Source of the DNA: an uncultured Lachnospiraceae bacterium
GTDB lineage: Bacteria; Bacillota; Clostridia; Lachnospirales; Lachnospiraceae
Reading direction: 5' to 3'
DNA length: 64,000 nucleotides
Assembly (NCBI GenBank): GCA_910588825.1
Contig: CAJURF010000008.1
Location: forward strand, 8,612 to 72,611
The notes beneath the pieces were generated by a model. That model was given only the letters and a program-made list of their open reading frames with translations, had not been told where the DNA came from and did not search any database. The position numbers and the translations under genes were made by a program. This document shows positions 19,484 through 27,564 of this stretch, one piece after another (position 1 is the stretch's first letter; each line of letters opens with the position of its first letter).

Positions 19484-19705
19484 TTATTCGTGGACTTCCA
19501 TAGCAGTGGTTCCAACCCTGCCAAACATGCTGATCAGGTAAAGCCCGCAGATTCCTACAAGCCCGTATACAATACGGGAAACCCAGGACATATTACCAAA
19601 GATAAAAGCAACCAGGTCAAACCGGAACAGTGCGATTAACCCCCAGTTCACGGCTCCCACTATGGCGATGATTAATGCTGTATAATCCAGACCTTTTGAA
19701 TTCAT
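19484..19705 (-). CDS. DUF378 family small membrane protein
   Basis: The 73-residue protein has two membrane segments (about residues 7-28 and 42-62) and the family signature GAVNWGLIALFRFDLVAFIFG. It matches DUF378 (PF04070), a widespread family of unknown function. AGGAGGGAT precedes its ATG. It stands alone on the reverse strand between two forward units and converges on the P-loop gene terminator. Confidence 0.88.
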   Translation of the reverse strand: MNSKGLDYTALIIAIVGAVNWGLIALFRFDLVAFIFGNMSWVSRIVYGLVGICGLYLISMFGRVGTTAMEVHE

Positions 19706-19788
19706 GGCATATCCCTCCTGTTTTCATATTGGTTATGGTCATATTGTAGTATTTCCCTGGTTATTTGAATTTATGCACAGCGGCAGAT

Positions 19789-19817
19789 TTGCGTAATTCC
19801 TAAAAATGTGGTAGAAT
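19789..19817 (+). promoter_or_regulatory. Promoter of the HlyD-like/yggS/sepF cluster
   Basis: TTGCGT and TAGAAT with an exact 17-base spacer lie about 48 bases before the chosen TTG start. It is the most probable promoter for the eight-gene cluster ending with the cytidylate-kinase-like gene. Confidence 0.65.
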
Positions 19818-19864
19818 ACCATAGATTAAATATAATGCATATATCTGTTAAAGGAGGAGGCCTA

Positions 19865-21253
19865 TTGGCAGGTAATAAACAGATTCCCTTTCCTTCCAGC
19901 AAAGTCCGGTGGAAAGATTTTAAAAGAGTTTTTACGCTGAATATCGGCACCATTTTATTCGGGTGTTTATTTATTTACATGCTGTTCAGCATTATTTTGT
20001 ATTTTACATCCGTTCATTTTACATCCTACCAGGTGGTGGCGGGACCTTTGTCCAAAAATGAGACTTATACAGGACTTGCCCTCTATAATGAGCAGGTGGT
20101 TACCGCGGATACAGGCGGATACCTGAATTATTACACCCGTGAAGGGATCAAAATAAATGCTTCTGCAATTGTTTACAGTTTAGGAGAACAGCAGATGCAG
20201 GCTGCGGCACAGGCATTAACAGAGGAAGATCTGGCGATGCTTCGGGAACAGATGAACAGCTTTTCCTATGGATTCCAGCCGGAAAATTTCAGCAGCACCT
20301 ATAATTTTAAATACGATCTGGGGGGGAGTATTCTCCAGTATTCTGTCGATAATCAAAACAGTATGCAGGAAGCAGAACAGGCCCCTGCGCTGACCATGGG
20401 GGGGCAGACATTAATCCGCACCCGCGGGGAAGGAATTATTCTTTTTTCCCGTGACGGGTATGAGAATACCACTGTAGACAGCTTCACAGAGGCTGATTTT
20501 GACCAGATAGCATACCACAAGGAAGGCCTGAAAACAAAAGATCCCATACAGGCCGGAGATGCGGTTTACCGGCTGCTCACAGGGGAAACCTGGAACTTAA
20601 TCATTCCGTTAAGCGACCGGCAGGCCAGTGCTCTGGCTGACAAAACTGTGATCAAAGTCCGTTTTCTGAAAGATAACGTTTCCCAGAACGGAGACTTCTC
20701 TATTATAGAACGGGATGGAAAAAAGTATGGAAATATTGAATTTGGCAGCGGCCTGATCCGCTATGCAGGTGAACGTTTTCTGGACATTGAACTGGTGACA
20801 AATGTGCAGAGCGGCCTGAAAATACCTTTGACTTCCATTGTAAATAAAGACTTTTATATGATTCCCATAGAGTATCAAAAAGTGGAGAGTGATTCAGGCG
20901 AAGCTGGTTTTTTGATGGAAGGCAGTAGTAAAAAGAGGGGAAAAGCAGATGCCAAGTTTGTGAGCACAGTGATCTATGAACAGGATGAAAATTACTGTTA
21001 TGTGGACACCTCAGCATTTCCCAAAGGAACCATTCTTCTGAATCCGGATTCCAATGACCGTTATGTGGTGGAAGATACAGCGGCTCTGGAAGGAGCTTAT
21101 TGTATCAATAAAGGGTATGCTGTATTCCGCTTTATCAATATTATTGAGCAGAATGAAGAGTTCTGTATTATAGAGAAAAATACCGAATACGGCCTGTCTC
21201 AGTATGATCATATTATACTGGATGCTTCACAGGTAAAAGAGGAGAATATGTAA
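19865..21253 (+). CDS. HlyD-family-like membrane fusion protein
   Basis: The protein has one membrane segment near residues 26-48 of the chosen form, followed by an extracellular portion of about 410 residues. It resembles the periplasmic-adaptor-like (HlyD/biotinyl-lipoyl) proteins that Lachnospiraceae carry directly upstream of yggS-sepF. No partner ABC pump is nearby, so an efflux role is not supported. The start TTG is chosen because AAAGGAGGAGG ends just before it. Upstream in-frame ATGs at 19808 and 19835 lie on or before that ribosome site, and the first lies inside the -10 region. The true role may be linked to division or wall work. Confidence 0.75.
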   Translation: MAGNKQIPFPSSKVRWKDFKRVFTLNIGTILFGCLFIYMLFSIILYFTSVHFTSYQVVAGPLSKNETYTGLALYNEQVVTADTGGYLNYYTREGIKINASAIVYSLGEQQMQAAAQALTEEDLAMLREQMNSFSYGFQPENFSSTYNFKYDLGGSILQYSVDNQNSMQEAEQAPALTMGGQTLIRTRGEGIILFSRDGYENTTVDSFTEADFDQIAYHKEGLKTKDPIQAGDAVYRLLTGETWNLIIPLSDRQASALADKTVIKVRFLKDNVSQNGDFSIIERDGKKYGNIEFGSGLIRYAGERFLDIELVTNVQSGLKIPLTSIVNKDFYMIPIEYQKVESDSGEAGFLMEGSSKKRGKADAKFVSTVIYEQDENYCYVDTSAFPKGTILLNPDSNDRYVVEDTAALEGAYCINKGYAVFRFINIIEQNEEFCIIEKNTEYGLSQYDHIILDASQVKEENM

Positions 21254-21266
21254 AGGGGATGAGAAT

Positions 21267-21959
21267 ATGATCAAAGAACAATTGGAAATAGTGGAAAATA
21301 ATATCTGCCGTGCCTGCAGCAAAAGCAAAAGAAACCGGGAAGAAGTTACACTGATAGCCGTGAGCAAAACAAAACCTGTGGAAGACTTAAAAGAGGCTTA
21401 CGCCTGCGGGATGCGGTATTTTGGTGAAAACAAAGTGCAGGAAATTATGGATAAATACCCTCAGATGCCGGCAGATGTAAAATGGCATATGATCGGACAT
21501 CTTCAGAGAAATAAAGTGAAATACATTATAGATAAAGCCGCCATGATACACTCAGTAGATTCCCTGCGTCTGGCTGAGACCATTCAGACAGAGGCTGCCA
21601 AACACCAGGTGTCTGTGCCCATTCTTCTGGAGGTAAACGTGGCAGAAGAAGACAGTAAATTCGGACTTTCTGTCAAAGATACCCTGCCATTGGCAGAACA
21701 AATCAGTACCTTTCCCAATCTTCAGATAAAGGGCCTTATGACCATTGCACCTTTTGTGGAAAATCCGGAGGAAAACAGATGGGTATTTCGCCAATTGAAA
21801 AAATTAAGTGTTGACATTGATGAAAAAAACATTGATAATGTAGATATGTGTGTACTGAGCATGGGCATGACCGGAGACTATGAAGTCGCCATAGAGGAAG
21901 GCTCTACCATGGTGAGGGTAGGGACAGGTATATTCGGAAGCCGGAATTACCAGTTGTAA
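21267..21959 (+). CDS. PLP homeostasis protein YggS/YlmE
   Basis: YggS-family proteins bind PLP and help balance vitamin B6 pools; no reaction is firmly known. The 230-residue protein shows the cofactor lysine in LIAVSKTKP, then FGENKVQE and WHMIGHLQRNKVKY. Near the end it has LSMGMTGDYEVAIEEGST, where the phosphate group is held. Its place ahead of sepF and ylmH is the conserved Firmicutes order. The length is typical. Confidence 0.95.
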   Translation: MIKEQLEIVENNICRACSKSKRNREEVTLIAVSKTKPVEDLKEAYACGMRYFGENKVQEIMDKYPQMPADVKWHMIGHLQRNKVKYIIDKAAMIHSVDSLRLAETIQTEAAKHQVSVPILLEVNVAEEDSKFGLSVKDTLPLAEQISTFPNLQIKGLMTIAPFVENPEENRWVFRQLKKLSVDIDEKNIDNVDMCVLSMGMTGDYEVAIEEGSTMVRVGTGIFGSRNYQL

Positions 21960-22004
21960 TGTAGTTTCTTACGTTGCTGACTGAAGTGAGATTGGAGAAT
22001 AGAA

Positions 22005-22577
22005 ATGGGTGTTTTTGACAAGTTCCTGGACGCAATTAAGCTCAACGACGATTACGACGACGATGATTTTCTGGATGATGAATTTGACGATGACTTTGAG
22101 GAGCAGAGACCCCGGAGAAAATTTTTCGATAAATTCCAGAAAACTGATGACGAAGATGAATACTATGATGAGCCACAGCCGAGAAGTTCTGCAAAATCAG
22201 ATAAATCAGCACAAAAGCTAAATGGAAAAACTGTAAAAACAGCTTCTTCAAAAATTACTCCTATGCGCACTCCAAAAAAAGGACAATCCATGGAAGTGTG
22301 TGTAATCCGTCCCACAGGTATGGACGATACAAAGGAAATTGCCGATACACTAATGTCCAACTGTACTGTAGTTTTGAATCTGGAAGGGGTAGATGTGGAC
22401 ATGGCACAGCGCATCATTGATTTTACGTCAGGATGCTGTTATTCCCTAAATGGAGGAATCCAGATGATATCCGGCTATATTTTTATTCTTACACCGTTTA
22501 ATGTGGATATATCCGGCGATTTCCAGGATATTTTGACCAGTGCGCTTCCTTCCGCACGTACAGAGCTGAAGAAATGA
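22005..22577 (+). CDS. sepF: Cell division protein SepF
   Basis: SepF bundles FtsZ filaments and links the Z ring to the membrane. The 190-residue protein begins MGVFDKFLDAIKL, the amphipathic membrane-binding helix, followed by a strongly acidic Asp-rich linker (about residues 15-60). The C-terminal domain starts near residue 95 (VCVIRPTGMDDTKEIADTL) with VVLNLEGVD and the GGIQMISGYIFILTP core. The stop overlaps ylmH by 4 bases. Confidence 0.95.
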   Translation: MGVFDKFLDAIKLNDDYDDDDFLDDEFDDDFEEQRPRRKFFDKFQKTDDEDEYYDEPQPRSSAKSDKSAQKLNGKTVKTASSKITPMRTPKKGQSMEVCVIRPTGMDDTKEIADTLMSNCTVVLNLEGVDVDMAQRIIDFTSGCCYSLNGGIQMISGYIFILTPFNVDISGDFQDILTSALPSARTELKK

Positions 22578-23329
22578 ATAAAACAGATACCTTTTTCAAA
22601 AACCGGATAGAAGATTTAAAAAACATGGCTTTTCAACGGGATATAGTTATGTTTACTGAATTTTTGGATCTTCACCAGCTACACATGATTCACAACCTGG
22701 GAAAAGACTTTTCTGGCATTGCCATGGAAACTTCCGGGGGGTATGAGTGTGCGGAGCGTCAGATGGCAGCCTTTATCCCTGACGCTCTTTTTTATGAATG
22801 GGATTATCCCATTACCTGCCTGAAAATCACAAAAGATACAAAAAAATTCCAGGAAAATTTAAGCCATCGGGATTATCTGGGCGCTATGGTACATTTGGGT
22901 GTGGACAGAAGCGTAATCGGCGATATCTTGATTCGCGGGGAAGATGCCTGGTTCTTTTGCGTGGACTCCATGGCTGATTTTTTTGTACAGGAGCTTGTAA
23001 AAGTCCGCCACACAGCGGTGCATACCCAGATTGCACCCCAGGCGGAAACTCCTCTGGAGCCAGTGAGAGAGCCTGTTCAGGCCACAGTCTCCTCTGCGCG
23101 TCTGGATGCGGTGGCAGCGGCCGCTTTTTCCAGTTCCCGGACCAAGATACTTCCTCTGATTCAGGGGGGAAAGGTGTATGTGAACAGCATTCTTATTGTT
23201 TCAAATGCATATACACTGAAAGAAGGCGATATTGTGTCTGTCAGGGGGAAAGGGAAGTTCTGCTTCCGGCAGATTCTTTCCCAGACTAAAAAGGGAAAAT
23301 ACCGGGTACTTCTGGAACGATATCAATAA
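22574..23329 (+). CDS. S4-domain RNA-binding protein YlmH
   Basis: YlmH is linked in Bacillus to cell division and, in more recent work on the family, to rescue of stalled ribosomes. The 251-residue protein has an N-terminal conserved region and a C-terminal S4 domain near residues 175-235 (SARLDAVAAAAFSSSRTK, IQGGKVYVNSI, LKEGDIVSVRGKGKF). Starting inside the sepF stop, it follows the usual sepF-ylmH order but the ylmG gene that normally sits between them is missing. Confidence 0.9.
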   Translation: MNKTDTFFKNRIEDLKNMAFQRDIVMFTEFLDLHQLHMIHNLGKDFSGIAMETSGGYECAERQMAAFIPDALFYEWDYPITCLKITKDTKKFQENLSHRDYLGAMVHLGVDRSVIGDILIRGEDAWFFCVDSMADFFVQELVKVRHTAVHTQIAPQAETPLEPVREPVQATVSSARLDAVAAAAFSSSRTKILPLIQGGKVYVNSILIVSNAYTLKEGDIVSVRGKGKFCFRQILSQTKKGKYRVLLERYQ

Positions 23330-23355
23330 AATACAGATTAACAGGAGGATAGGAG

Positions 23356-24459
23356 ATGGACAAAAAAAACAGACTGCAGGTGGAAAGGGACAAAGATTTT
23401 TCCTATTCTATTTATCTGGAAAAAGACTTCTCCAGACTGACAGAGGCTCTCTCACAATGCCGGCAGACAGATGGGAAAGTCTGTGTGGTGACAGATACCC
23501 ATGTGGATCCTTTGTACTGCCAGGCTGTAAAAGATGAATTGAAGAAAGTCTTTTCAAAAGTTACCTGCTTTGTCATGGAGGCCGGAGAAGCCCATAAACA
23601 GTTATCGACTGTTCAGGATTTATATGCCCATTTAATCCACAATAATTTTGAGCGCAGAGATCTCCTGCTGGCTCTAGGGGGCGGGGTAATCGGAGATTTA
23701 ACGGGATTTGCTGCAGCCACTTACTTAAGAGGCATTGACTTTGTTCAGGTTCCCACCACTTTGCTGGCCCAGGTGGACAGCAGCATTGGGGGAAAGACAG
23801 GGGTGGACTTTGAAAGCTATAAAAATATGGTGGGAGCGTTTCATCAGCCCAAATTGGTGTATATGAATCTGAATACACTGAATACGCTGGACAAAGAGCA
23901 ATTTGCCTGCGGCATGGCAGAGATTTTAAAGCACGGTCTGCTGAAAGATGAGGCCTACTACCAGTGGCTGGAAGAACACCATATGTCCATCCTGGACAGA
24001 GAGCTTAGCACACTCCAGGAGATGATTTTCAGAAGCTGCCAAATCAAAGGAGACATTGTGAAGCAGGACCCCCACGAGAAAGGCCTCCGGGCTCTTTTGA
24101 ATCTGGGACATACCATTGGACATGCCATAGAGAGAAAGATGGACTTTCAGATGCTCCACGGACAGTGTGTGGCCCTGGGATATACAGCGGCAGCATTTTT
24201 ATCCCAGCGCCGGGGCCTGATTGAAAAAGATGTGCTGGATAAAATAGAAAAAATCAACGGACTTTTCCATCTTCCAGTACAAATCAAGGCAGACTTATCC
24301 ACAGAAGACCTTCTGGAAACCACAAGAAAAGATAAAAAAATGTCCCAGGGAAGGGTCCGTTTCATTCTGCTTCGGAAAATCGGAGAGGCATTTGCAGACC
24401 ATACAGTGAGTGAGGATGAACTGCGGGCAGCCATTGATTATCTGAAAGGCGTATCATGA
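23356..24459 (+). CDS. aroB: 3-dehydroquinate synthase
   Basis: AroB carries out step two of the shikimate pathway, turning DAHP into 3-dehydroquinate with NAD and a divalent metal. The NAD-site block LALGGGVIGDLTGFAAATYL and the PTTLLAQVDSSIGGKTGVD motif are present. Metal-site residues appear in MAEILKHG, LGHTIGHAIER and LHGQCVALG. The 367-residue length is normal. In this cluster it sits where divIVA and ileS are found in many Firmicutes. The related aroC is 25 kb away on its own promoter. Confidence 0.96.
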   Translation: MDKKNRLQVERDKDFSYSIYLEKDFSRLTEALSQCRQTDGKVCVVTDTHVDPLYCQAVKDELKKVFSKVTCFVMEAGEAHKQLSTVQDLYAHLIHNNFERRDLLLALGGGVIGDLTGFAAATYLRGIDFVQVPTTLLAQVDSSIGGKTGVDFESYKNMVGAFHQPKLVYMNLNTLNTLDKEQFACGMAEILKHGLLKDEAYYQWLEEHHMSILDRELSTLQEMIFRSCQIKGDIVKQDPHEKGLRALLNLGHTIGHAIERKMDFQMLHGQCVALGYTAAAFLSQRRGLIEKDVLDKIEKINGLFHLPVQIKADLSTEDLLETTRKDKKMSQGRVRFILLRKIGEAFADHTVSEDELRAAIDYLKGVS

Positions 24460-24965
24460 AGGAAAAGAAAAAAACATATCTTATATGGACTGCCGGAAGC
24501 GCCCTTGCCCTGGTTCTGATTGATCAGCTGGCCAAATATCTGGCCGCTGTCAATCTGCGGGGAAAGGAAGACATTATTCTGATTCCCCGTGTGTTTCAAC
24601 TGCATTATCTGGAAAACAGGGGCGCAGCTTTCGGTCTGTTCCAAAATCAGAAAATCGTCTTTCTCGTGCTGTGTGCAGTGTTTCTGGCAGGAGTGGCATG
24701 GTTCCTGTATAAAACGCCTCCATCCAGCCGTTATATCCCCTTTTACGCCTTGGGGGCCGGTTTATCAGCAGGAGCTTTGGGTAACGGGATTGACCGCCTT
24801 TTACACGGATATGTGGTGGATTTTTTCTATTTTTCTCTGATTGATTTTCCTGTGTTTAATGTGGCGGATATTTATGTGGTAGTCAGCAGTATCTGTTTGT
24901 TTATCTATGTCTGCTTTGTGTATCAGGAAGAAGATTTTTCATTTATGCAGAGGAAAAAGGGATGA
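24456..24965 (+). CDS. lspA: Lipoprotein signal peptidase (signal peptidase II)
   Basis: LspA removes signal peptides from prolipoproteins after lipid attachment. The 169-residue protein has four membrane segments, with LENRGAAFG after the first. The catalytic aspartates are seen in HGYVVDFF and FNVADIYV. A likely substrate in this window is the sugar-binding lipoprotein at 39.5-40.9 kb. It overlaps both neighbours by 4 bases. The usual Firmicutes partner rluD follows at once. Confidence 0.95.
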   Translation: MKEKKKTYLIWTAGSALALVLIDQLAKYLAAVNLRGKEDIILIPRVFQLHYLENRGAAFGLFQNQKIVFLVLCAVFLAGVAWFLYKTPPSSRYIPFYALGAGLSAGALGNGIDRLLHGYVVDFFYFSLIDFPVFNVADIYVVVSSICLFIYVCFVYQEEDFSFMQRKKG

Positions 24966-25894
24966 CAGAGCGAAAAAAAGTAGTGGTGGTTTCCCCGGAC
25001 CAGAACCAGATGCGCATTGACAAGGCCCTGTGCCTGGAAGAAGAGGGCGTTTCCCGTTCCCGCTTGCAGAAACTTCTTAAAGAGGGCAATGTCCTGGTGA
25101 ATCAAAAGCCCGTAAAACCCAGCTTCCGTCTCCAGACAGGGGACACGGTGTGCGTATATATTCCGGAAAGCCAGCCTGTATCCGTAATTGCGGAATCCAT
25201 TCCCTTAGATATCTTATATGAAGATGAGTTTCTGCTGATTGTGAATAAACCCCAGGGCATGGTGGTGCATCCGGCTCCCGGCCACACAGAGCATACGCTG
25301 GTGAACGCTGTTATGGCCCACTGCGGCGAGGGCCTGTCCGGAATCAACGGAGAACTGCGGCCGGGAATCGTGCACCGTATTGACAAAGACACCTCCGGTG
25401 CGCTGGTTATCTGCAAAGATGACCGTACCCACCAGAATCTGGCAGAGCAGTTAAAAGAACATACCATACACCGGCTCTACCACGCCGTTGTCCATGGAAA
25501 TATAAAAGATGACCAGGGATGCATCAATGCGCCGGTGGGCAGGCATCCCACAGACCGCAAGAGGATGTCTGTCCATTCAAAAAGCGGCAGGCATGCTGTC
25601 ACCCACTATCAAGTATTAGAACGGTATCACGGCAGATTCACCCATATACAGTGTCGTCTGGAGACAGGGCGCACCCATCAAATCCGTGTCCATATGGCCA
25701 GTATAGGGCATCCATTGGCGGGTGATTTCTTATACAATAAAAATGGCGGAAATCCATATCATCTGCCTGGACAGGCGCTTCACGCCCGCGTATTGGGCTT
25801 TCAGCACCCGGCTACAGGGAAATACCTGGAAGTATCCGCGCCTTTTCCGGAATCTTTTCTTGAATTACTGGAAAAATTGAAAATGATAAAATAG
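24962..25894 (+). CDS. rluD: RluD-family 23S rRNA pseudouridine synthase
   Basis: The enzyme turns uridines in large-subunit rRNA into pseudouridine. An S4 domain covers about residues 15-75 (DKALCLEEEGVSRSRLQKLL). The catalytic domain has HRIDKDTSGALVICKD, with the active Asp at residue 141, and the RluA/RluD motif GRTHQIRVHMASIGHPLAGD. The length of 310 residues fits RluD/YlyB. The lspA-rluD pair is conserved in Firmicutes. Exact rRNA target sites cannot be told from sequence. Confidence 0.94.
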   Translation: MTERKKVVVVSPDQNQMRIDKALCLEEEGVSRSRLQKLLKEGNVLVNQKPVKPSFRLQTGDTVCVYIPESQPVSVIAESIPLDILYEDEFLLIVNKPQGMVVHPAPGHTEHTLVNAVMAHCGEGLSGINGELRPGIVHRIDKDTSGALVICKDDRTHQNLAEQLKEHTIHRLYHAVVHGNIKDDQGCINAPVGRHPTDRKRMSVHSKSGRHAVTHYQVLERYHGRFTHIQCRLETGRTHQIRVHMASIGHPLAGDFLYNKNGGNPYHLPGQALHARVLGFQHPATGKYLEVSAPFPESFLELLEKLKMIK

Positions 25895-25907
25895 GAGGAG
25901 TAAAAGT

Positions 25908-26537
25908 ATGAAGACAAATGCAATTATCACCATTGGACGCCAATATGGCAGCGGCGGCCGGGAGATCGGAGAAAAACTGGCAGAAAAACTGGAAATTCCC
26001 TTTTACGATAAAGAGCTTCTGGAACGGGCCGCCAATGACAGCGGTATCTGTAAAGAGCTGTTTGAGAACCACGATGAAAAACCTACAAACAGCTTTCTCT
26101 ATTCCCTGGTTATGGACACCTACTCATTCGGTTACAGCTCTGCCGCTTTTACCGATATGCCCATTAACCACAAAGTATTCCTGGCACAGTTTGAAGCAGT
26201 GAAAAAGCTGGCTATGGAAGGGCCCTGTGTGATGGTGGGCCGCTGTGCAGATTACGCGCTGTCGGAATTTTCTAACTGTTTCTCTGTATTTATCCACTCA
26301 GACATGGAATCGCGTATCCGCCGTATTGCCCAAAAATATGATATGAAAGATAATAAAGCCCGGGATGCCATCCAAAAGACAGACAAAAGCCGCTCCAGCT
26401 ATTACAATTACTACACGAATAAACGCTGGGGAGATGCCTCCAGCTATCATCTGTCTATTGACAGCGGAAAACTGGGAATCGACAAGACTGTAGAATGTAT
26501 CATTCAGACGCTGAAGGTTTTCGAGACTCCTGTCTGA
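25908..26537 (+). CDS. Cytidylate kinase-like family protein
   Basis: The 209-residue protein starts with the P-loop TIGRQYGSGGREIGEKLA (about residues 8-25) and resembles the cytidylate kinase-like family PF13189, which is related to but distinct from Cmk. YDKELLERAA and VGRCADYAL are typical of the family; its substrate is not known. AGGAGG precedes the ATG. The last 38 bases run over the 3' end of the convergent ttcA-like gene. Confidence 0.88.
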   Translation: MKTNAIITIGRQYGSGGREIGEKLAEKLEIPFYDKELLERAANDSGICKELFENHDEKPTNSFLYSLVMDTYSFGYSSAAFTDMPINHKVFLAQFEAVKKLAMEGPCVMVGRCADYALSEFSNCFSVFIHSDMESRIRRIAQKYDMKDNKARDAIQKTDKSRSSYYNYYTNKRWGDASSYHLSIDSGKLGIDKTVECIIQTLKVFETPV

Positions 26538-27249
26538 TATTCCAGCCTTTTAAGCCCCCATTCAGGACAGCGGTAAACATCCGCTGCTTTGTCCCCGCAT
26601 AATCCCGGTTCAGCCCCTTTAACAGCTCCTTGGCATACTCCCTTTTCGTATGGCCATCGGCTGGGCAGGGGCTTTTTGCCGCAGGAAGCTGGTATTTATT
26701 CTGAAAACCGATAATATCTGCCTCATCCATAAAGATCATAGGCCTGATCAATGTGAGCTTCATCCGGTCCCAATAAGTAACCGGGGAAAATGTGTGAAAT
26801 CTCCCCTCAAAAATCAGGGACAAAAGCATGGTTTCCACCACATCATCTTTATGATGGGCATAAGCAATTTTATTACAGTTCAATTCTTTCGCGGCCTGAT
26901 TCAGAGCCCCCTTTCTCATCTTTGCGCAGAGCGAGCAGGGGTTCTTTTCTTTTCTGCTGTCAAAAATAATTTCTCCGATGGTGGTGTCCACCTTTGTAAA
27001 AGGCACCTGCAGCTTCTGGCAGAACTCCCCAATCATAGAAAAATCTACATTTGGAAATCCCAGGTCCACCGTAACAGCCTCCAAACTGTAGGAATGAGGG
27101 TAGAAGCGCTGCAGTTCCCGAAGTGCCGCCAGCATAGCCAAGCTGTCCTTCCCACCGGAAACCCCTGCGGCAATCCTGTCTCCTGTCTCAATCATCTGAA
27201 ACTCGTCCACAGCCTTTCGAACTACACTGAGCATCTGTTGTAATTTCAT
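26500..27249 (-). CDS. TtcA-like tRNA 2-thiocytidine/PP-loop ATPase
   Basis: The protein is an ATP pyrophosphatase of the TtcA/TtuA group that adds sulfur to tRNA. The PP-loop SGGKDSLAM lies near residue 33. Two cysteines in CSLCAKMRKG can hold an iron-sulfur cluster, and the block YAHHKDDVVETMLLSLIFEGR is a hallmark of TtcA. At 249 residues it is near the short clostridial form. The ATG giving MKLQQML is chosen; an ATG six codons upstream is possible but the similarity begins here. It converges on and overlaps the cytidylate-kinase-like gene. Confidence 0.88.
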   Translation of the reverse strand: MKLQQMLSVVRKAVDEFQMIETGDRIAAGVSGGKDSLAMLAALRELQRFYPHSYSLEAVTVDLGFPNVDFSMIGEFCQKLQVPFTKVDTTIGEIIFDSRKEKNPCSLCAKMRKGALNQAAKELNCNKIAYAHHKDDVVETMLLSLIFEGRFHTFSPVTYWDRMKLTLIRPMIFMDEADIIGFQNKYQLPAAKSPCPADGHTKREYAKELLKGLNRDYAGTKQRMFTAVLNGGLKGWNIRQESRKPSASE

Positions 27250-27313
27250 TTGATATCCTTTCCACATTTATTTGATTATTTAAATATTTTTAAGTCAGTT
27301 ATCCATATAGTCC

Positions 27314-27342
27314 ATTATAGCGTTCTCCCCTGCACAAATCAA
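27314..27342 (-). promoter_or_regulatory. Promoter of the ttcA-like gene
   Basis: On the reverse strand TTGATT and a perfect TATAAT are separated by 17 bases, about 65 bases before the ATG. Confidence 0.75.
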
Positions 27343-27379
27343 CTGAATTCCTATTTGCGGCCAGGTAAGAGAATCCAGA

Positions 27380-27444
27380 GCGCCTGTCACAGGTTAGTTC
27401 CTTATGAAACAGCAGGAGAGCAGCAGTGATCCACTGACAGGGGC
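27380..27444. other. Unassigned inverted-repeat element in a divergent gap
   Basis: The 315-base gap between ttcA-like and the AI-2E-type gene holds no open frame of note. Outside both promoters it contains a 10-base inverted repeat (GCGCCTGTCA and TGACAGGGGC, 9 of 10 pairing, loop about 45 bases). An inner palindrome CCTGTCACAGG and a nearby TCATCAGATGA add further symmetry. It may be an operator or part of a small structured RNA. I do not recognise it. Confidence 0.4.
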
Positions 27445-27479
27445 ATCATCAGATGACAGAACTATTTATAAATAAAATA

Positions 27480-27508
27480 TATACAAATCTTTTCCAATAT
27501 GTTATAAT
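27480..27508 (+). promoter_or_regulatory. Promoter of the AI-2E-type permease gene
   Basis: TATACA and a perfect TATAAT with 17 bases between them lie 56 bases before the ATG in an A+T-rich stretch. Confidence 0.6.
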
Positions 27509-27564
27509 TATTACAAAATATTACATTATAATATGGGTAAAATGAAAGGAATTTTAAGAAATAT

